Positions 33,586 through 46,365 of a stretch of DNA of 64,000 nucleotides are shown piece after piece; position 1 is the stretch's first letter, and each line of letters opens with the position of its first letter. The notes beneath the pieces were generated by a model that saw only the letters and a list, made by a program, of their open reading frames with translations, had not been told where the DNA came from and did not search any database. Location: positions 25,847,540 through 25,911,539 of the forward strand of contig BSYO01000003.1 of NCBI GenBank assembly GCA_033239525.1, given 5' to 3'. Source of the stretch: Nepenthes gracilis. Its lineage: Eukaryota > Streptophyta > Magnoliopsida > Caryophyllales > Nepenthaceae. Made by a program: the position numbers and the translations under genes.

Positions 33586-35160
33586 TCTCACGACTCATTA
33601 ATACAATATACGCAGGTTAAAAATAAAATCAATATTAATGTTTCTATGAACCATAAAAAAATCAAATCCGGGCGTGAAAATTGAAAAACATACAGGACCT
33701 AACATAATCGTCACGACCTGGGAACATAATATAAGCATGTCAAAAATAAAATCGATAATGATATTTTCATCAACCATAAAAACCCAACCCGGGCGTGACA
33801 GTCATACACATACAGGACTCGATATAAGAAAATCAATATAAGATCTCATCGGATATAAATCCGAACAAACATGCTACACGACCTGCTATCTACAATCATA
33901 AGGGAGGTATTGAATATAATAACAACTCATCAATATAATATAATAACTTAATATATCCCATACATGGATGAAGGTCTTCATCCGGCCGAATACACAATCA
34001 TAACATATTCTCGAGATCTAAAACGTACCTAATATGAACATCTCTACTCACCGATAGAGATTTGCCGCATCAAATCGCGTCCGAACTTTTGTAAGCGTAT
34101 CCATACCACTTGTCTGAAGGAATAAAATATGAAAACGTGAGTCTAAAGCTCACCAAGTATTATACTCGTATAAAACAGTACACAAATCAGAGGGAGGGAT
34201 ATCACATAACAGCCACGTAAAACAAAACACAATGTCCATAAAATTCCTGAAAATCGAGGAATAGTCTCGTACTAAGTCATCATCCGCATTAAATCATCCA
34301 TTTGGGATACAATATATAAATCTCGTTCCGGTAAAATCTGATAGACGATATCATATCATATGATCTGGGGTCACAAAGACTGGCATCGTCACCACATCGG
34401 TGTGGGACACATACAATCGTCGGGATTTAAATCTCATAACGCAGAAATCGAGAGAAGACTATCGGAATTAAAACATAAATCAAAACACGTTTCGGATTTA
34501 TCACATATTCATACACACAAGACAGCTCTATCGCACAATTGTGGGCCAATTAGTATATCTTAAAATCATCATCCACCAAATATATGCACGAAATCGGAGA
34601 ATCAAAGATAAATAATACAAACTTGAGAAAGGGTTATCCTCGTCCGGTAACCAGACTATATCGGCTACGATTTAGGCCCGTAGCTCAAGGCCATCCATGC
34701 ACTCTGTCTCCAATAGACAAGTAACTTACTCAATATATTTTACTACCCGCGACTTTAGGTGCAACCTTAAATTTTAATTATATATTTAGACGTCCAAATA
34801 TATTAGTTCCGTCAATTCCTTACGATGGTTCTTATTTAAATACACAGTGGGGCAGGTCATCTACTAAACGTCTAGACCTTCCTTTCGACGGAAGAAGCCT
34901 TATCATATACGTCCCGGTTGGGACTAAACCTCCCCGTCGAGAGCGTTACCAATATTTCATACCTTAGATCACATATAATGACCCATCGGGTCTTGGATCG
35001 ACATGGTTCCGTAGTGATCCCGCCCCCGGCAGCATGCATGAATAGTGTATGGCTTGGTTCATGGTTTCATAATATACATATACACAAATATACATATATA
35101 TTGTCCTGGTATCCGAAAACCCTCCAAATCAGAAATATCAGTGTAAAACCACCGTACAAC
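33586..35160 (-). mobile_element. LTR family A, reverse, 3' two thirds with duplicated terminus
   Basis: Minus-strand A LTR from the leader side (about 35160) through the hairpin (34138-34152) to the terminus. The last ~125 bp of the LTR is present twice (33586-33708 and 33709-33834), each opening with a (T/C)CACGACC-like end. The U3 and leader are missing at the high side. A 23-bp GC-rich word at 35019-35041 recurs at 35163-35185 at the junction with the next element. Confidence 0.7.
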
Positions 35161-36689
35161 AGATCCCGCCCCCGGCAGCATGCATAAAATGAGAAATTCC
35201 CACACTCCAAAAATCCAAGTTCATCCCTTAGCTTGCGAAATAATGAGGAATCTATGAGGCATGCCATGTTCCAGGGAGCCCTGGACGAGAATCAGATGGA
35301 CCTATGGGATACCCATAGCTACCCTTGAAGCCTGTTGTCATGCTCTTTTTGTAGGCACTTCCTCGTTCTAACGATGGTGGTTCGGTTACTCTGCTATCAT
35401 CACACGTCCCCCCTCTGGTTGTCAAGGGTTTCCAACCGTCGAGTGAAACCGCGATTGGCGAGCACTCAGGTTTAGAGATTCCGTTCCCTCGATCAAGCGC
35501 TGGCTTTGGGTTTCATCTATGGCTAGTGGCCTTTCGAACGTCCGGGAGTTGGGGCGATTCTTGGTGTTCCACCGAGACGATGCGTGGTGGTCCCGGTGGG
35601 CACCGATGGATATGGGTCCCCTGGCTGCGGTTCATCCTCTCGGCAGCACAGGACTTGTATCCATTTCACCCCAGATGGGGGAGTCGGCTCTGGGGAAGAT
35701 GCCACCAAGGCGTGGCAATGCGCCCCTATGCTTGGGGTCGATCCTTCCCACAGAGCTGTGTCCTTCGTCTACCTCTTTGCATTTTGCTGTATTTTTTTTT
35801 TTCAACATTCTTGTAAGCACGAGCCTTGTACTTTGTAAATAATATTCGAATGAATAAAAGTATTAGCCTTTTGTCTTCGTTCTTCACGTTACTGAGTATC
35901 TCTTTTCCTTCTCTCATGGTATGACTCAAGGGCCGCGGGACCCTCTCGCTGCCATACGCATTCGAGCGCTAGCTCATTCCAAAAACTTGGTAACTTCCTG
36001 TCACCTTGGATAGTGTCAATCCCTTGAGTCCAAAAGGGGACTGTCGATGGGAGGACCTAAAAGGGACTGGTCACAGGCTCGTTCCGCCTTGGGAGGCTAA
36101 ACGTCATCAACAACTGTCACATCAATCAAAAGTGCTAGCGCGTTTATTCCGCTGGAAACCCTGGGGTTGTTGTGTTATAATGGTTCTTCTTGGAAAGGCG
36201 TGATGCTTCAAGGTGCCACAACATGAGGGAATCCCGTTGGCCAGCTGAACACGTCTCGTTATTCAGATGACGCCGTTTCCCTAGAGGATTCTGGCTATTT
36301 AAGCGCCAAGAATCCCTCTAGGTTTTGCATCCTTTGGTTGCTAAAAGGCACGAAATCTCCTTCTGCAGTTGCCTTTTTCTTTCATTGCAGTGACACTGAT
36401 GGCGAGACCGTTTTTTTCCTCAGAGCCTAAACTACCCTCTGAGGAATCCGGACGGGGCACGTAGGCCTTCAAGGACCACGAAGAGGCTGTGCCTTTCGTG
36501 GCAGTAGCGGAGGGTTATCATTCGGAGCCTTCTGTCATTGGGCTGATGAGATTCCTGAGGGTACAGCCAGGTTTTGAATTAGATGGAGCATCCACCTCCT
36601 CGCGGCACCAAAGGCCTAGAGGAGCCCACCCGTCACTCTGTCGTGTCCTCAAGGGAGTAGAGGATATGGAAGCTCGGGTGTAGGTCACT

Positions 36690-37095
36690 ATTGGAGAGGT
36701 CAAGCAGACTCGGGCACAAGCGGTCACTTCGAACAAGTATGGTCAGAGGTAGAGGCGAAGGCGTCACAGCTGGCCGATACCAACTTGTAGGCTCGAAACC
36801 ATATTGTTGCTCTTCAGGAGGAGCTCAAGCAACATCGGGCGTCACTCAGGGAGGGACACGTTGTACACGCACAGCAGGAGGCTGAGTCGAGGTCGAGAAT
36901 TAGGCCGGAAGGGTTGGCTCCTTTGCTAGAAAGGAGATTCCAGGAAGGCATCTAGCTTAGCCAAAGAATAACCTCATTGGCGGAACCAAAATTTCGTGTC
37001 GGCCTCTTGGACTCAAGGAATTCAGGTGCCAGGACACGCGCGGAACTATCGGTGTTCATAACTCCCGATCCTTTAAGGCCTGAAGGGAATAGATA
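36690..37095 (+). pseudogene. Coiled-coil gag-like remnant
   Basis: One forward frame with stops reads an alternating E/Q/R-rich helix (VALQEELKQHRASLREGH, then QQEAESRSRI) ending in a basic tail, as in the C-terminal coiled coils of plant gag or Transposase_28-type proteins. It is interrupted by stops near 36789 and 36955. Confidence 0.4.
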
Positions 37096-37539
37096 GTTGT
37101 ATTATGCAGCCATTGGTCGCCTTCCTCTGTAAAGGAACTTTATTGGTGAAAATATTTAGTGAAACTCCATTACGTTATTGAGCAGTTGGTATATTGCCAT
37201 TTGTCGTTTGAGTGACTCGTTTTTTCTTCCTGGTCCATGCTCTGGAAGGGCTGTTGCCGCCACTTCTGATGGCTAGAATCACCGCATTAAATGCGTGTGT
37301 GATAGCTGGAATTCTAGCAGGCGACTGCAGCGTTAGTGGGGTGGCAGTCTATGAGATGCCATGATGGGCTGCCACGAGTAACTTTTGGCGATACGTTGAA
37401 CAGGTGCATGTCACAACCATCATTTAGGGCGTCCTCTGCATCTTCCCGCGTAATGCCTCTTCACCTTTCAAACACTGCCTATTTAAGCAGTGCCTCCCTT
37501 GGCTTTATGTCCTTTGCACTTTCCTGCATTGAGAAAATC

Positions 37540-37785
37540 ATGACTAAGAAGAAAGGCTCTCCCTCTTCTTCTTGCACGATTTGCCTAGGAGTTGGCAAAA
37601 CCACGTCCGTTTTATCGGCGAGTGCCATCGCGGCCTTAATGGTTGATTACAGCATTCCTAGCGACTGGGCCTACCTTCCCCCTTGTCAGACTGGAAGGGC
37701 GAATGCACCTCCGAAGGGCTTCATCACCATCTATGAATATCATCTCAGAATGGGGCTTCATTTTATACCGAAACTTGCAAGATAA
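37540..37785 (+). pseudogene. N-terminus of a Transposase_28-like transposon protein (truncated)
   Basis: From ATG at 37540 (MTKKKGSPSSS) the frame runs about 80 codons. It contains YSIPSDWAYLPPC and then PPKGFITIYEYHLRMGL, which fits the conserved block 'y.IP....lp ... pp.g...iye..l..Gl.fP' of the Pfam family named putative gypsy type transposon. The frame stops at 37785 exactly where GC-rich sequence gives way to the AT-rich LTR E, so the protein was cut by that boundary. Family members are usually several hundred residues long. Confidence 0.55.
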
Positions 37786-40700
37786 CCATAAAAAGTTCAC
37801 GAATATATTTCTAAACTATCAATACTAAAATTTACATTTATGGGATACATATAAATTTACAAATTCTTTTATCATCATTTAAATTAAACTAGTTACATCA
37901 ACACCAATTACTGCATACTTAATGGTTTTTCTTCACTTTTTGTTCACCAAGTTTAAACTCCTGCGAAGCATTTAAAGGAAAAGAAAACAGTAAGAGTGAG
38001 CCAAATACTCAATAAGAACATAATAGTTAAGAACATGCATATTCTTATACATAAAAATATCATATAGAGGAATAGGAGTTGTAATACATGTAAGAATATA
38101 TATATACTTTCAAAATATTTTCATAGTGCAATTAACTTTTTTTTTCTTATACTTAATTATTATTACTTGCTGGCATATTCTTACCTTATATATCTTGAGT
38201 AACCAAGGCTAGTGGGCCTTACCAGCTAACGAAGTATTTGATCGATATCTAAATTGTATTAATCCACACAATCAAAGGCTAAAATCGTATAACACAGCGA
38301 TATTTTTTTATTATTTACATCTCGAAGATATGATGGATTATATTCAATCTATACAAATCAAAGGCCTCATCTTCTTTACTTATATCTCGAAGATAAGATG
38401 GTACTACCTATTATCTCCTGGAACACGGGTCAAAATTACACAGCGATACTTATTCAGATAATGATCTATACTATAATATCATAAGACATGCTAAGAAATA
38501 CAATCCGTTAAAATAAAAAATCCTTGGTTTAGTTTCCTTCTTAAAATTTCATAGTTGAAACCTTTATTCATAATCTTGCTTAATCTTCTTAATTTTCTCA
38601 TCCCAAAGAAAATTCATATTTCCATAATATCATATTAGTTTTCATTCATGTATAACATATTATATATATTTGTAACAAAATTACGATAAAGTATATCGAT
38701 AAAATAAGTTTATATAAATTTTTACATGTGTTGGACTTATTTTTAGACAACACATTATTCAAATCTCGGTCTATAAATTTCATAATTTACCAGTTCACTA
38801 GTCGGTTCGGTTCCATTTCATCTCTTCAATCGGTTTGATTACAAATCCGATTTATAAATCGATTCGACTTTTCATAATATTTTTTTGATTATATCACATG
38901 AGCCGGTTCACCATCATCCATATAATAAGTGGCCGATTTATCATTTTAAAGAATTATACATAAACTGGTTCACTTACCAAATTTACCGCTTCATTAGAAA
39001 CCAATTTATTTCTAATCTTTAATATCTGGTTCTTATAATGGCTAACCAATTTACATGATATATAACTTATTTACTAATTTAACATACCATCTGTGGCCAA
39101 TTTATTATTTATTTCCTAGCTGATTCATACTAAATTAGCAAAATAGGCAATTAAATGCAAATCAACCGGTTTAGTTGCAATTTTCATTCTGAAACCGGTT
39201 CAGTGACCAAATCAAGGTATTTTTAAAAACCGTTTTACATGCCGTTTTACATGGTTGACAGTTGGTTTAAACGGTTCATGGCCGGTTCAGTCTACCAAAG
39301 TGGATTGTCAAATTTGCATCAGCATCGGCAAGGATCCTGGGGTTGGTTTTGCTACTCATTTGAGGATCCGATTCAGTTGTTCATTTAACCCATTTTCTTA
39401 GGCCGATTTTTCACAATCTTAATAAGGGTCTTAACTAGTTGGTGACTAATTTTGAGTCGGTTTGATGGTCGGATAGAAGCTGGTTTGGCTTGATTTCCCC
39501 AAACTGCTAATTTTAGCATCAGTTTCAGGGGTTAATTTAGTTGTTATTTTGGATCTAATTCAGTGATTAAATCACCATAAAAAATTACTTTTCATATATT
39601 TATAAAATCAGCACATAATTTTGGACCGATTTATATGAATATTTCAATTTTATTCTAGCATGGTTCAAAGTTATCTACCGATTTTAGTGCCAAATTCAAC
39701 ATTTTGGTGCAATCTGGCCGATTTAGTAATATTTAATTTTTTAAGAATGAACAGGTCAGATTTTTAAGAGATACTTTTACTACAATTTCATGATATCTTA
39801 AAGGGTTCATTAAAGTTCCTATACTAATTTTTATAAAGTTTGAACTGATCAAAAGCGTGAAGAAACTCAGCTCCAACAGCAAGCCCCTAATTTTCTCAGT
39901 TCAAATTGTCAATCAACTTTTAACACATTCAACCGGCCGGTTTCATGAAGAATTATTTCAAAATAAAAATATTATAATTTATCTAACATATTAAAGTTTT
40001 TCCACTAAAACTTTCATAGGACAAATCAGCCATTAACAGTATAGAAAAATTAGCATATCAGCAAGCATAACAACAGGTTGTAGAACTAACTTCATGATGC
40101 ATGTTTCTAAATTTTGGCTATTCTAACATGGTAGCTGTAAGGATTATTCACAAATAAAAATATAGTGATTTAGTTAACATCTTAAAATATATTCAGTAAA
40201 AAGTTCATAGTATGAATCAATCAAATAAAGTATGTAAAAATTTGGACATCAGTATGGTGCAATAGAGTTTAGCAACAGAATCTCATTTGACATGTTACTG
40301 AACTTTACTCATCTAGTATGAATTCGATGAGGATTTTAAGTATTGGACCAAAACTATTTCAAGATAAGATTAATAATTTAACAAAAAATCAAAGAGGGAG
40401 AGGAATTCTTGCCTGAAAATATTTTATATTCAATTTTGAACTTACAGCTGCTACCGAGTCCTTTCTCTAGGCTCAGTTTGCCTTCTCTATTTTTTGCTCC
40501 TCTTTTCCTTCAACTTCTCCCCTATTTTCCTTCTCTCGCTTGGTGAATAATTATCCTTACTTATCTATTGCTTGCTATAAATGTTTTGAATTAATTGGAG
40601 CTTGCCACCTACCCTATTTGGGGTCTAGTTTCTCGGTGGCCTTATGCTAAATCAGCTTGCATGAGTGCTGATGTGTTGCCCCTTTATTTTGCCACTTGTC

Positions 40701-41220
40701 CTTATTTTATTTGGTAAAATTTGATACATATTAGTCCTCAAATATGCCATGTGTCTTCCCTCTTTAGTGCCATGTTCGCCTTTGTTTTGATGAGGTAGGC
40801 ATGAAATCAGCTTTGCTTGTTTTTCCTTGCTGATGTTGTGCCCCCTTTCCCCTCTTTTCTTCAAATTTAGCTAAGTGTTAAATTGTGATTTTTGATACCT
40901 TATGAGTGCCATGTATATGGGGCTAAATGTGTCAAATTTTCTTATTTAATTATTGGGAATTTGTTGGAAATTTTGGGTTGCTGATGCTGGCCGAGTCCAA
41001 TGCTGAAGTTGCTGCATTACGTAGCCTATTTCTTATTTCTATTTGGGAAAATTTAGTTAATTTAAGGGGCTATCATGTGTATATTAAAGTCTTGTATCAT
41101 GTATAGGTTATGTTCTTACTAAATTGTTGAAAATCGGATTAGAAATCAGGGTTGTTCGGGACATACGTTGCTAGCTGCCGTCCTTGCTCAATTCTCCACA
41201 AATTTAGCTGATTTGGGGGA
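37786..41220 (-). mobile_element. LTR family E, reverse (diverged)
   Basis: Minus-strand match to 29116-31935: hairpin (37997-38011) with CAG equivalent at 37971-37973, a diverged single minisatellite-like region (38190-38480), a long ACCGGTT-rich body (38790-39750), pyrimidine-rich leader (40450-40550), TATA-like CTATAAATG near 40577, and U3 to about 41220. Divergence is high, so it is older than the forward copy. The 70-residue frame at 40652-40864 is not supported as a gene. Confidence 0.5.
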
Positions 41221-41224
41221 CTTT

Positions 41225-43301
41225 CAAGTGTTTGTTGGGTTGCAATATATATAGAGGGAGGGACAGTGGCATGGGCTTCGTGTCCACCAAAGAGAGAGGA
41301 GATCAGCGCGGTGGTGGCAGATCAGTGCAGCGATGGCTAATTGGCACGACGATGGCAGGCGGCACGGTGGTGGTGCTCCCAGAGGGCTTGCGCAAAGAGA
41401 GAGAGGGGTTGGAGCACGAGCAGCGCATGCGGCGAGGAGAGAGAGATTGCCGGGGGAGGTTGGTGGCTGCAATGGGAGGCAGTGGCGGCAACAACTTGCG
41501 GACAAGGTAGCAACGGTCGTGGTTGAGGTGGCGCACTGCAAAGGGTAGCACAGAGGAGAGAGAAAGTGGCACCTCGCAAGTTTTGCGTCGGTAGGAGAAA
41601 GGAAACCCTATTCAGGTACCTCAAAGCATCCTTTCTTCAGATCTGTAAAATATAAAATCAAGGTAAGTATCATCTAACCTTATCCTTGGTCTGATTTCGT
41701 ATCTGATGATATTTAACTACTGTTTGGAGATTTTACTAACTTGCATGTTATTTTTATACACCCAAATTTATTTATTCTGTATATGCATGTATATTTTACT
41801 AATCGTACGGTAATTTTACACTAGTATTTATGATTTGGAGGGTTTTGGAACGCCGGACAGTATATATGTATATTTGTATATCCGTATGTTGTAGAACCAT
41901 AAATCAAGCCGTACATCGGTCCACATGCATACTGCCAAGGGTGGGGTCACTATAGGACCATTGTGGTCTGAGATCCAATGGGTCATTATATGTGATCTAA
42001 GACATGAGATATTGGTACCACTCCCGATGATGAGGTTTAGTCTCAACGAGGACGTATGTGATATGTGATCTCCCTTCCGTAGGCAGGAAGATGAGTTTTG
42101 TTGTAGTTGATCTGCCCCACTATATATTTAAATAAGAACCATTGTAAAGGATTGACGAAATAATATATTTGGACATCCTAATATATAACTAAAATTTAAA
42201 GTTACACCCAAAGTCGTAGATGGTAAAATATATTAAATAAGTTCCTAGTTTATGGGAGACAAAGTACATGAATGGTCTTGAGCTGCTGGCCTAAATAGTA
42301 GTCGAGCCTTGAGCTGCTAGCTTAAATCGCAGACGATATAACCGTGGTTACCGGACGATGGTAACCCTTCCTCAAGTTTATATTATTTATCTTTAGTTCT
42401 TCGATTTCATGCATGTTTTGTATTTCTGCATGTATTTGGGTAGATTGTGATTCAAGATACGTGGTTTGACCAACGGATGGGCGATAGGAGTGTCTCGTAC
42501 GTATTGATATGTTAAGCCCCGAAGCATACTTTATATTTATATGTCTTGGTTGCGATTTCTTTGATTTCAGTATATGATATATGAGATTTAAATCCGAACG
42601 ATGATATATGTTCCACATGAATGTGGTGATGGTCACGATTATGTAATGTGATATCGGATCATATAATATGATATCGTCTATAATATTTCACTAGGATCAT
42701 TATTTATTATGATTATATCCTAGATGGATTGTTTGATACGAATAATGATTTAGTATGAGACATCTTCTCGATTTTTTAGAAATTTTACAGACATTGTGTT
42801 TTATTTAACATGGTTGTTATGTGATATCCCTTCGTCTAATTTATGTATACTGTTTCATACGATAATAGTACTTGCTGAGTTCTTGACTTACGTTTTCATA
42901 TTTTATCCCTTCAAACTAGCGGTGTGAATACACTTGTAAAAGTTCAGACGTGATCTGTCACAGTCTATCTCTATTGGTGAGTGAAAATGCTATGTTGGAT
43001 ATGTTTCTGATTTCGATGATGTGTTATATTATTGTTTATGACCGGATGATGACCTTGATTTTTGTATGAAAAATATTAGAGTTGTTGTATATTTAGATAT
43101 CTCCCTTGTGATGTTTGAATAGCAGATCATGTATTTTTATTGTCCAAATTTATATCCGATGAGGTCTTATGCGAGTTTTATTATATTTGATCCTATATAT
43201 GTATAGACTGTCACGCGCAAGTTAAATTTTTATGGTTTATGGAATATATTATTATTAATTTTATTATTGATCTGTGTATATTATATTCCTGGGTTGTGAT
43301 A
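41225..43301 (+). mobile_element. Family A-like LTR, forward (A')
   Basis: TATA run CAATATATATAGAGG at 41240-41254, GC-rich leader (41280-41620), CAGATCTG box (41638), consensus donor AAG|GTAAGT (41660-41668), hairpin TGAGTTCTTGACTTA (42876-42890), AG at 42918. It ends GGGTTGTGATA at 43301, corresponding to GGGCCGTGACA of family A. The U3 is not recognisable. Frames in the GC leader (41224-41624 on both strands) are rejected. Confidence 0.65.
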
Positions 43302-43989
43302 ATAATACAAGAGCCTATTCAATCTTTAAAAAATTTTTCAAGTTTGGCCACCAATGAAAATTGCAATAACTCTCTAGACAACCCCTTCATTGTCTATCAA
43401 CTATATTCTAGTTAGGTATAATTATCAAGATCATAAGGATGCCTTATATAATTTATTTATGGTCCTTTAGTCATTTTTGGCTTATCGAAATTGATGCATA
43501 GCGTCCTAAAGGATTTTTCAACTGATTCCAAAAATGGTAGATTTATTTTGGGACAATTTTAATAATTCATTCATCTAAACTTAAGTAATCTTGCCTATAT
43601 TATGACAGATTATGCAAAGATATTTCCTTATTTATCAGAAAGGTTGAACTCCATGTTGATTTTAAAATACCATGGGTATTGGCTTGCTATTTTAATTATC
43701 AACAATATTATCCAAAAGCTTCCTGATCAATTATTCAAGAATTAATAAGTCCCACGTTTTCCTTGTCTTGCTAATTCAGGGCTACTATTATTTGTTTGAC
43801 TTAATCCCATTAATGATTTAATTGTAGTTGCTCCAGTTTGTCTGTGCTTCGATCGGCTGGAGCTTTCAATTATTTGAATCCTTCTCCCATCACCATTTCC
43901 CTAAAGCTACGTTTATTTGCAAAAACATAATTTATTAAAAATATTTTTCTTTTTTATTTTTGTTTGGAGTATATATGTATATATATATA

Positions 43990-44910
43990 ATAGCACTCAC
44001 ATTTTTTGATGTTAGGCTAATTAAGAAAAATAAGTTAGCAAAAACTATGTTCATGATAAAATGAAAAGTTAAACTTTAATTTTGAAAATCAATTTTTTTT
44101 TCTTTTCAAAGTAGAAAGTCATTCTGAAAAGCGGTTTACGCTTCGCGCCCCAACCCCCTTATATACTGATCGCTACTAACTATTATCAATTATTGATAAT
44201 TTTTTTATCTAAAAATAATACTATTGTGTCCTATGATGTCCTGGCCTGCCTGTCACCAATTTGTGACATCTCAGACTATCACCATCAATCGCCCGACGGA
44301 ATGGTTAATAATCAACCAATGTATGATACCGTGAGCCACCATTGTAGGTCACTACTTGTAGATATCTCCGATCGTATTATTGGTCATTATGCAGTAACAC
44401 CTATAAATACAATTTTCTCTAATATCGTTCCACTTTGTGCGATACACAATATTTTTTTTATATAGGTTAAATATTGAAAAGTACTTTAGTGAGGAGTTGT
44501 TTTCTTCTTTTAAAAAAAATATTTTGTAAGAAAAATGTGGAAATAATTTTCAAGAAGACAAAATTTTAGTTCATTTTAGACAACAAAATTTTAGTATTTA
44601 TTACTCATATTTACTCCGATAATGACAATATTATGATCACCTATACATGAATTTTAAAATACGATAAAAACAGTGATAAATAAACTCCAAAATTTAATAC
44701 TTAGGTACGACCTCTTAATAGTTATTAGCTTTCCAAATTTTTTTTTAAAAAAAAAAGTTAGCTCATATGCCCATATATAAACTAAATATATATTTTATCA
44801 GGCACGTATGAATTTTAGTTCAAAGTGTTTTCAAAACTATACTAATTTGATTTTCAGTTCAAAATTATACTCCAAAAGGGGGGGGGGGGAACACGTAAAG
44901 AATACTGTTG
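43990..44910. other. Extra sequence in the upstream region of peroxidase copy 2
   Basis: Absent from block 1. It holds a 19-nt palindrome ATTATCAATTATTGATAAT (44183-44201), a 90-residue frame (44193-44465) without known domain, a TATA-like CTATAAATACA (44401-44411), and a G11 run (44880-44890). No terminal repeats were found, so insertion here and deletion in block 1 are both possible. Confidence 0.5.
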
Positions 44911-45051
44911 AAATAGCAAGGCAGGAAAGTGTCAAAGGTTATTCGTTCATTGAATGCATGGAATTGATCAACGTGAGAAATGATCAATTAAGCTGGTTTC
45001 TTTCTGCCTGCACGCCTCACTCAAAACCTTTGACAATTTCCTCCAACTGTG

Positions 45052-45059
45052 TATATAAA
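45052..45059 (+). promoter_or_regulatory. TATA box of peroxidase copy 2
   Basis: TATATAAA at the same place as in copy 1, with the CT-rich leader conserved. Confidence 0.6.
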
Positions 45060-45205
45060 CCCCATTGCCGCTACCTCTCTCTCCATCTCCATTTTCATTC
45101 AAACTCACAATCGATCTTCTTAATTCTATCTCTCCATAGTATTCTCTGCTCTTTCATCCATAATTCTTCAGCAGATTTATACAATGGACTAGTTTAGCTA
45201 ATGGA

Positions 45206-46365
45206 ATGAAAACCCCAAATTCAATCTTTTGCTTAGTCTTACTTCTCGGTTTGTTGATGAAATCAAAACCAATGTCATCAGCATCATTAGAAAGTGGATT
45301 CTATGAATCAACTTGCCAATTGGTCGAAACAATTATGAGAAAAGTAGTAAATAATGCCATTTTACGAGATCCCAGAGTAGGTGCTGGGCTTATCAGAATG
45401 CATTTTCATGATTGCTTCGTCTGAGTACGTAGATAGTGTACACTCAAACAAAGTGCTTTTTTGCCCTTTTTACTTTAAAACTATCTCTACAATATTTTTT
45501 AGTTTATTACTAAAATACAATAATTAAGAAAATATTTAGTTTAATTTTTTTGGGCCGCCTTCACTAACGTTTAAGCACCTTTATGTTACAGGGATGTGAT
45601 GCATCAATATTACTTGATTCAACACCAGGTAATCCGGCGAAGAAAGACAGTGTAGTCAACAATACAAGCTTACGACAAAAGGCATTCAAATTGATTGATG
45701 AAGCAAAGGCAAAGATCGAAGCTGCATGCCCACAAACGGTGTCATGTGCTGATATCTTAGCATTTGCTGCTCGTGATAGTACATGCAGTCTTGGAGGAAT
45801 AAGTTACGCCGTGCCAGCTGGATGACGTGATGGAAGAGTTTCCCTTCAAGATGTACCCATCCAAAATCTACCGGGGCCCTCTTTCAATTTATCACAACTC
45901 TAAGGAAACTTTGCAAGGAAAGGCCTTTCCGTGGATGATATGGTTACCCTTTCTAGAGCACATTCCGTAGGAAGATCGCATTGTTCTTCTTTTTCCACAA
46001 GACTCTACTCGTTCAACGCCACAACTTCACAAGACCCATCGCTGGATCCGAACTTCGCAAATGACCTCAAGACCAAGTGTCGTTCTCCGACTAATAATCC
46101 CAACCCAACCGTGCCCCTTGATTTTAGTTCATCAAATAGGCTAGGTACTAACTACTACAGAAATTTGCAATATAGTCACGGGTTATTAACGTCGGATCAA
46201 ACTCTTATGACTAGTCCTTCCACCATTGGAATGGTGAGGAATTTAGCTAGGGATGGTAGAGTTTGGGGCGACAAGTTTGCTTCTGCTATGGTTCGTATGG
46301 GTCTGATTGAAGTCCTCACAGGCAATGCTGGTGAGATAAGAAAAAATTGTAGGGTTGTAAATTAA
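45206..46365 (+). pseudogene. Class III peroxidase pseudogene, copy 2
   Basis: Full-length relative of the gene at 13630 with the same exon-intron plan (exon 1 45206-45424, intron to 45591, exon 2 45592-46365). Three nonsense codons break it: TGA at 45422-45424 (codon 73, last of exon 1), TGA at 45823-45825 (codon 151, Arg in copy 1) and TAA at 45901-45903 (codon 177, Gln). The Gly of the proximal SGAHSVG motif is Arg (SRAHSVG). The signal peptide, distal R/H and most cysteines remain. Stop 151 and the Gly-to-Arg change are also in copy 3. The promoter and splice sites still look usable, so a transcript is possible but no enzyme. Confidence 0.92.

Larger units (their letters stand above)
35190..37785 (+). 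mobile_element. GC-rich remnant of a Transposase_28-type ('putative gypsy type transposon') element
   Basis: Base composition changes sharply from AT-rich LTR to GC-rich sequence with gag-like fragments. Two leader-like segments with TATTTAAGC boxes (36290-36300 and 37470-37485) each precede an ATG after a TTTGCATCCT/TTTGCACTTTCC region (36399 and 37540). A coiled-coil remnant lies at 36750-37095 and a Transposase_28-like N-terminus at 37540-37785. No LTR pair could be delimited. Other frames here (35519-35842, 37336-37539) have no recognisable domain. Confidence 0.5.

Noticed and set aside
35519..35842. 107-residue frame and several overlapping frames on both strands
   Set aside because: GC-rich transposon remnant; overlapping frames on both strands show composition effects and no domain was recognised.
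44193..44465. 90-residue frame upstream of peroxidase copy 2
   Set aside because: No recognisable domain, in a region with no second copy in the window; kept only as part of the unexplained insert.
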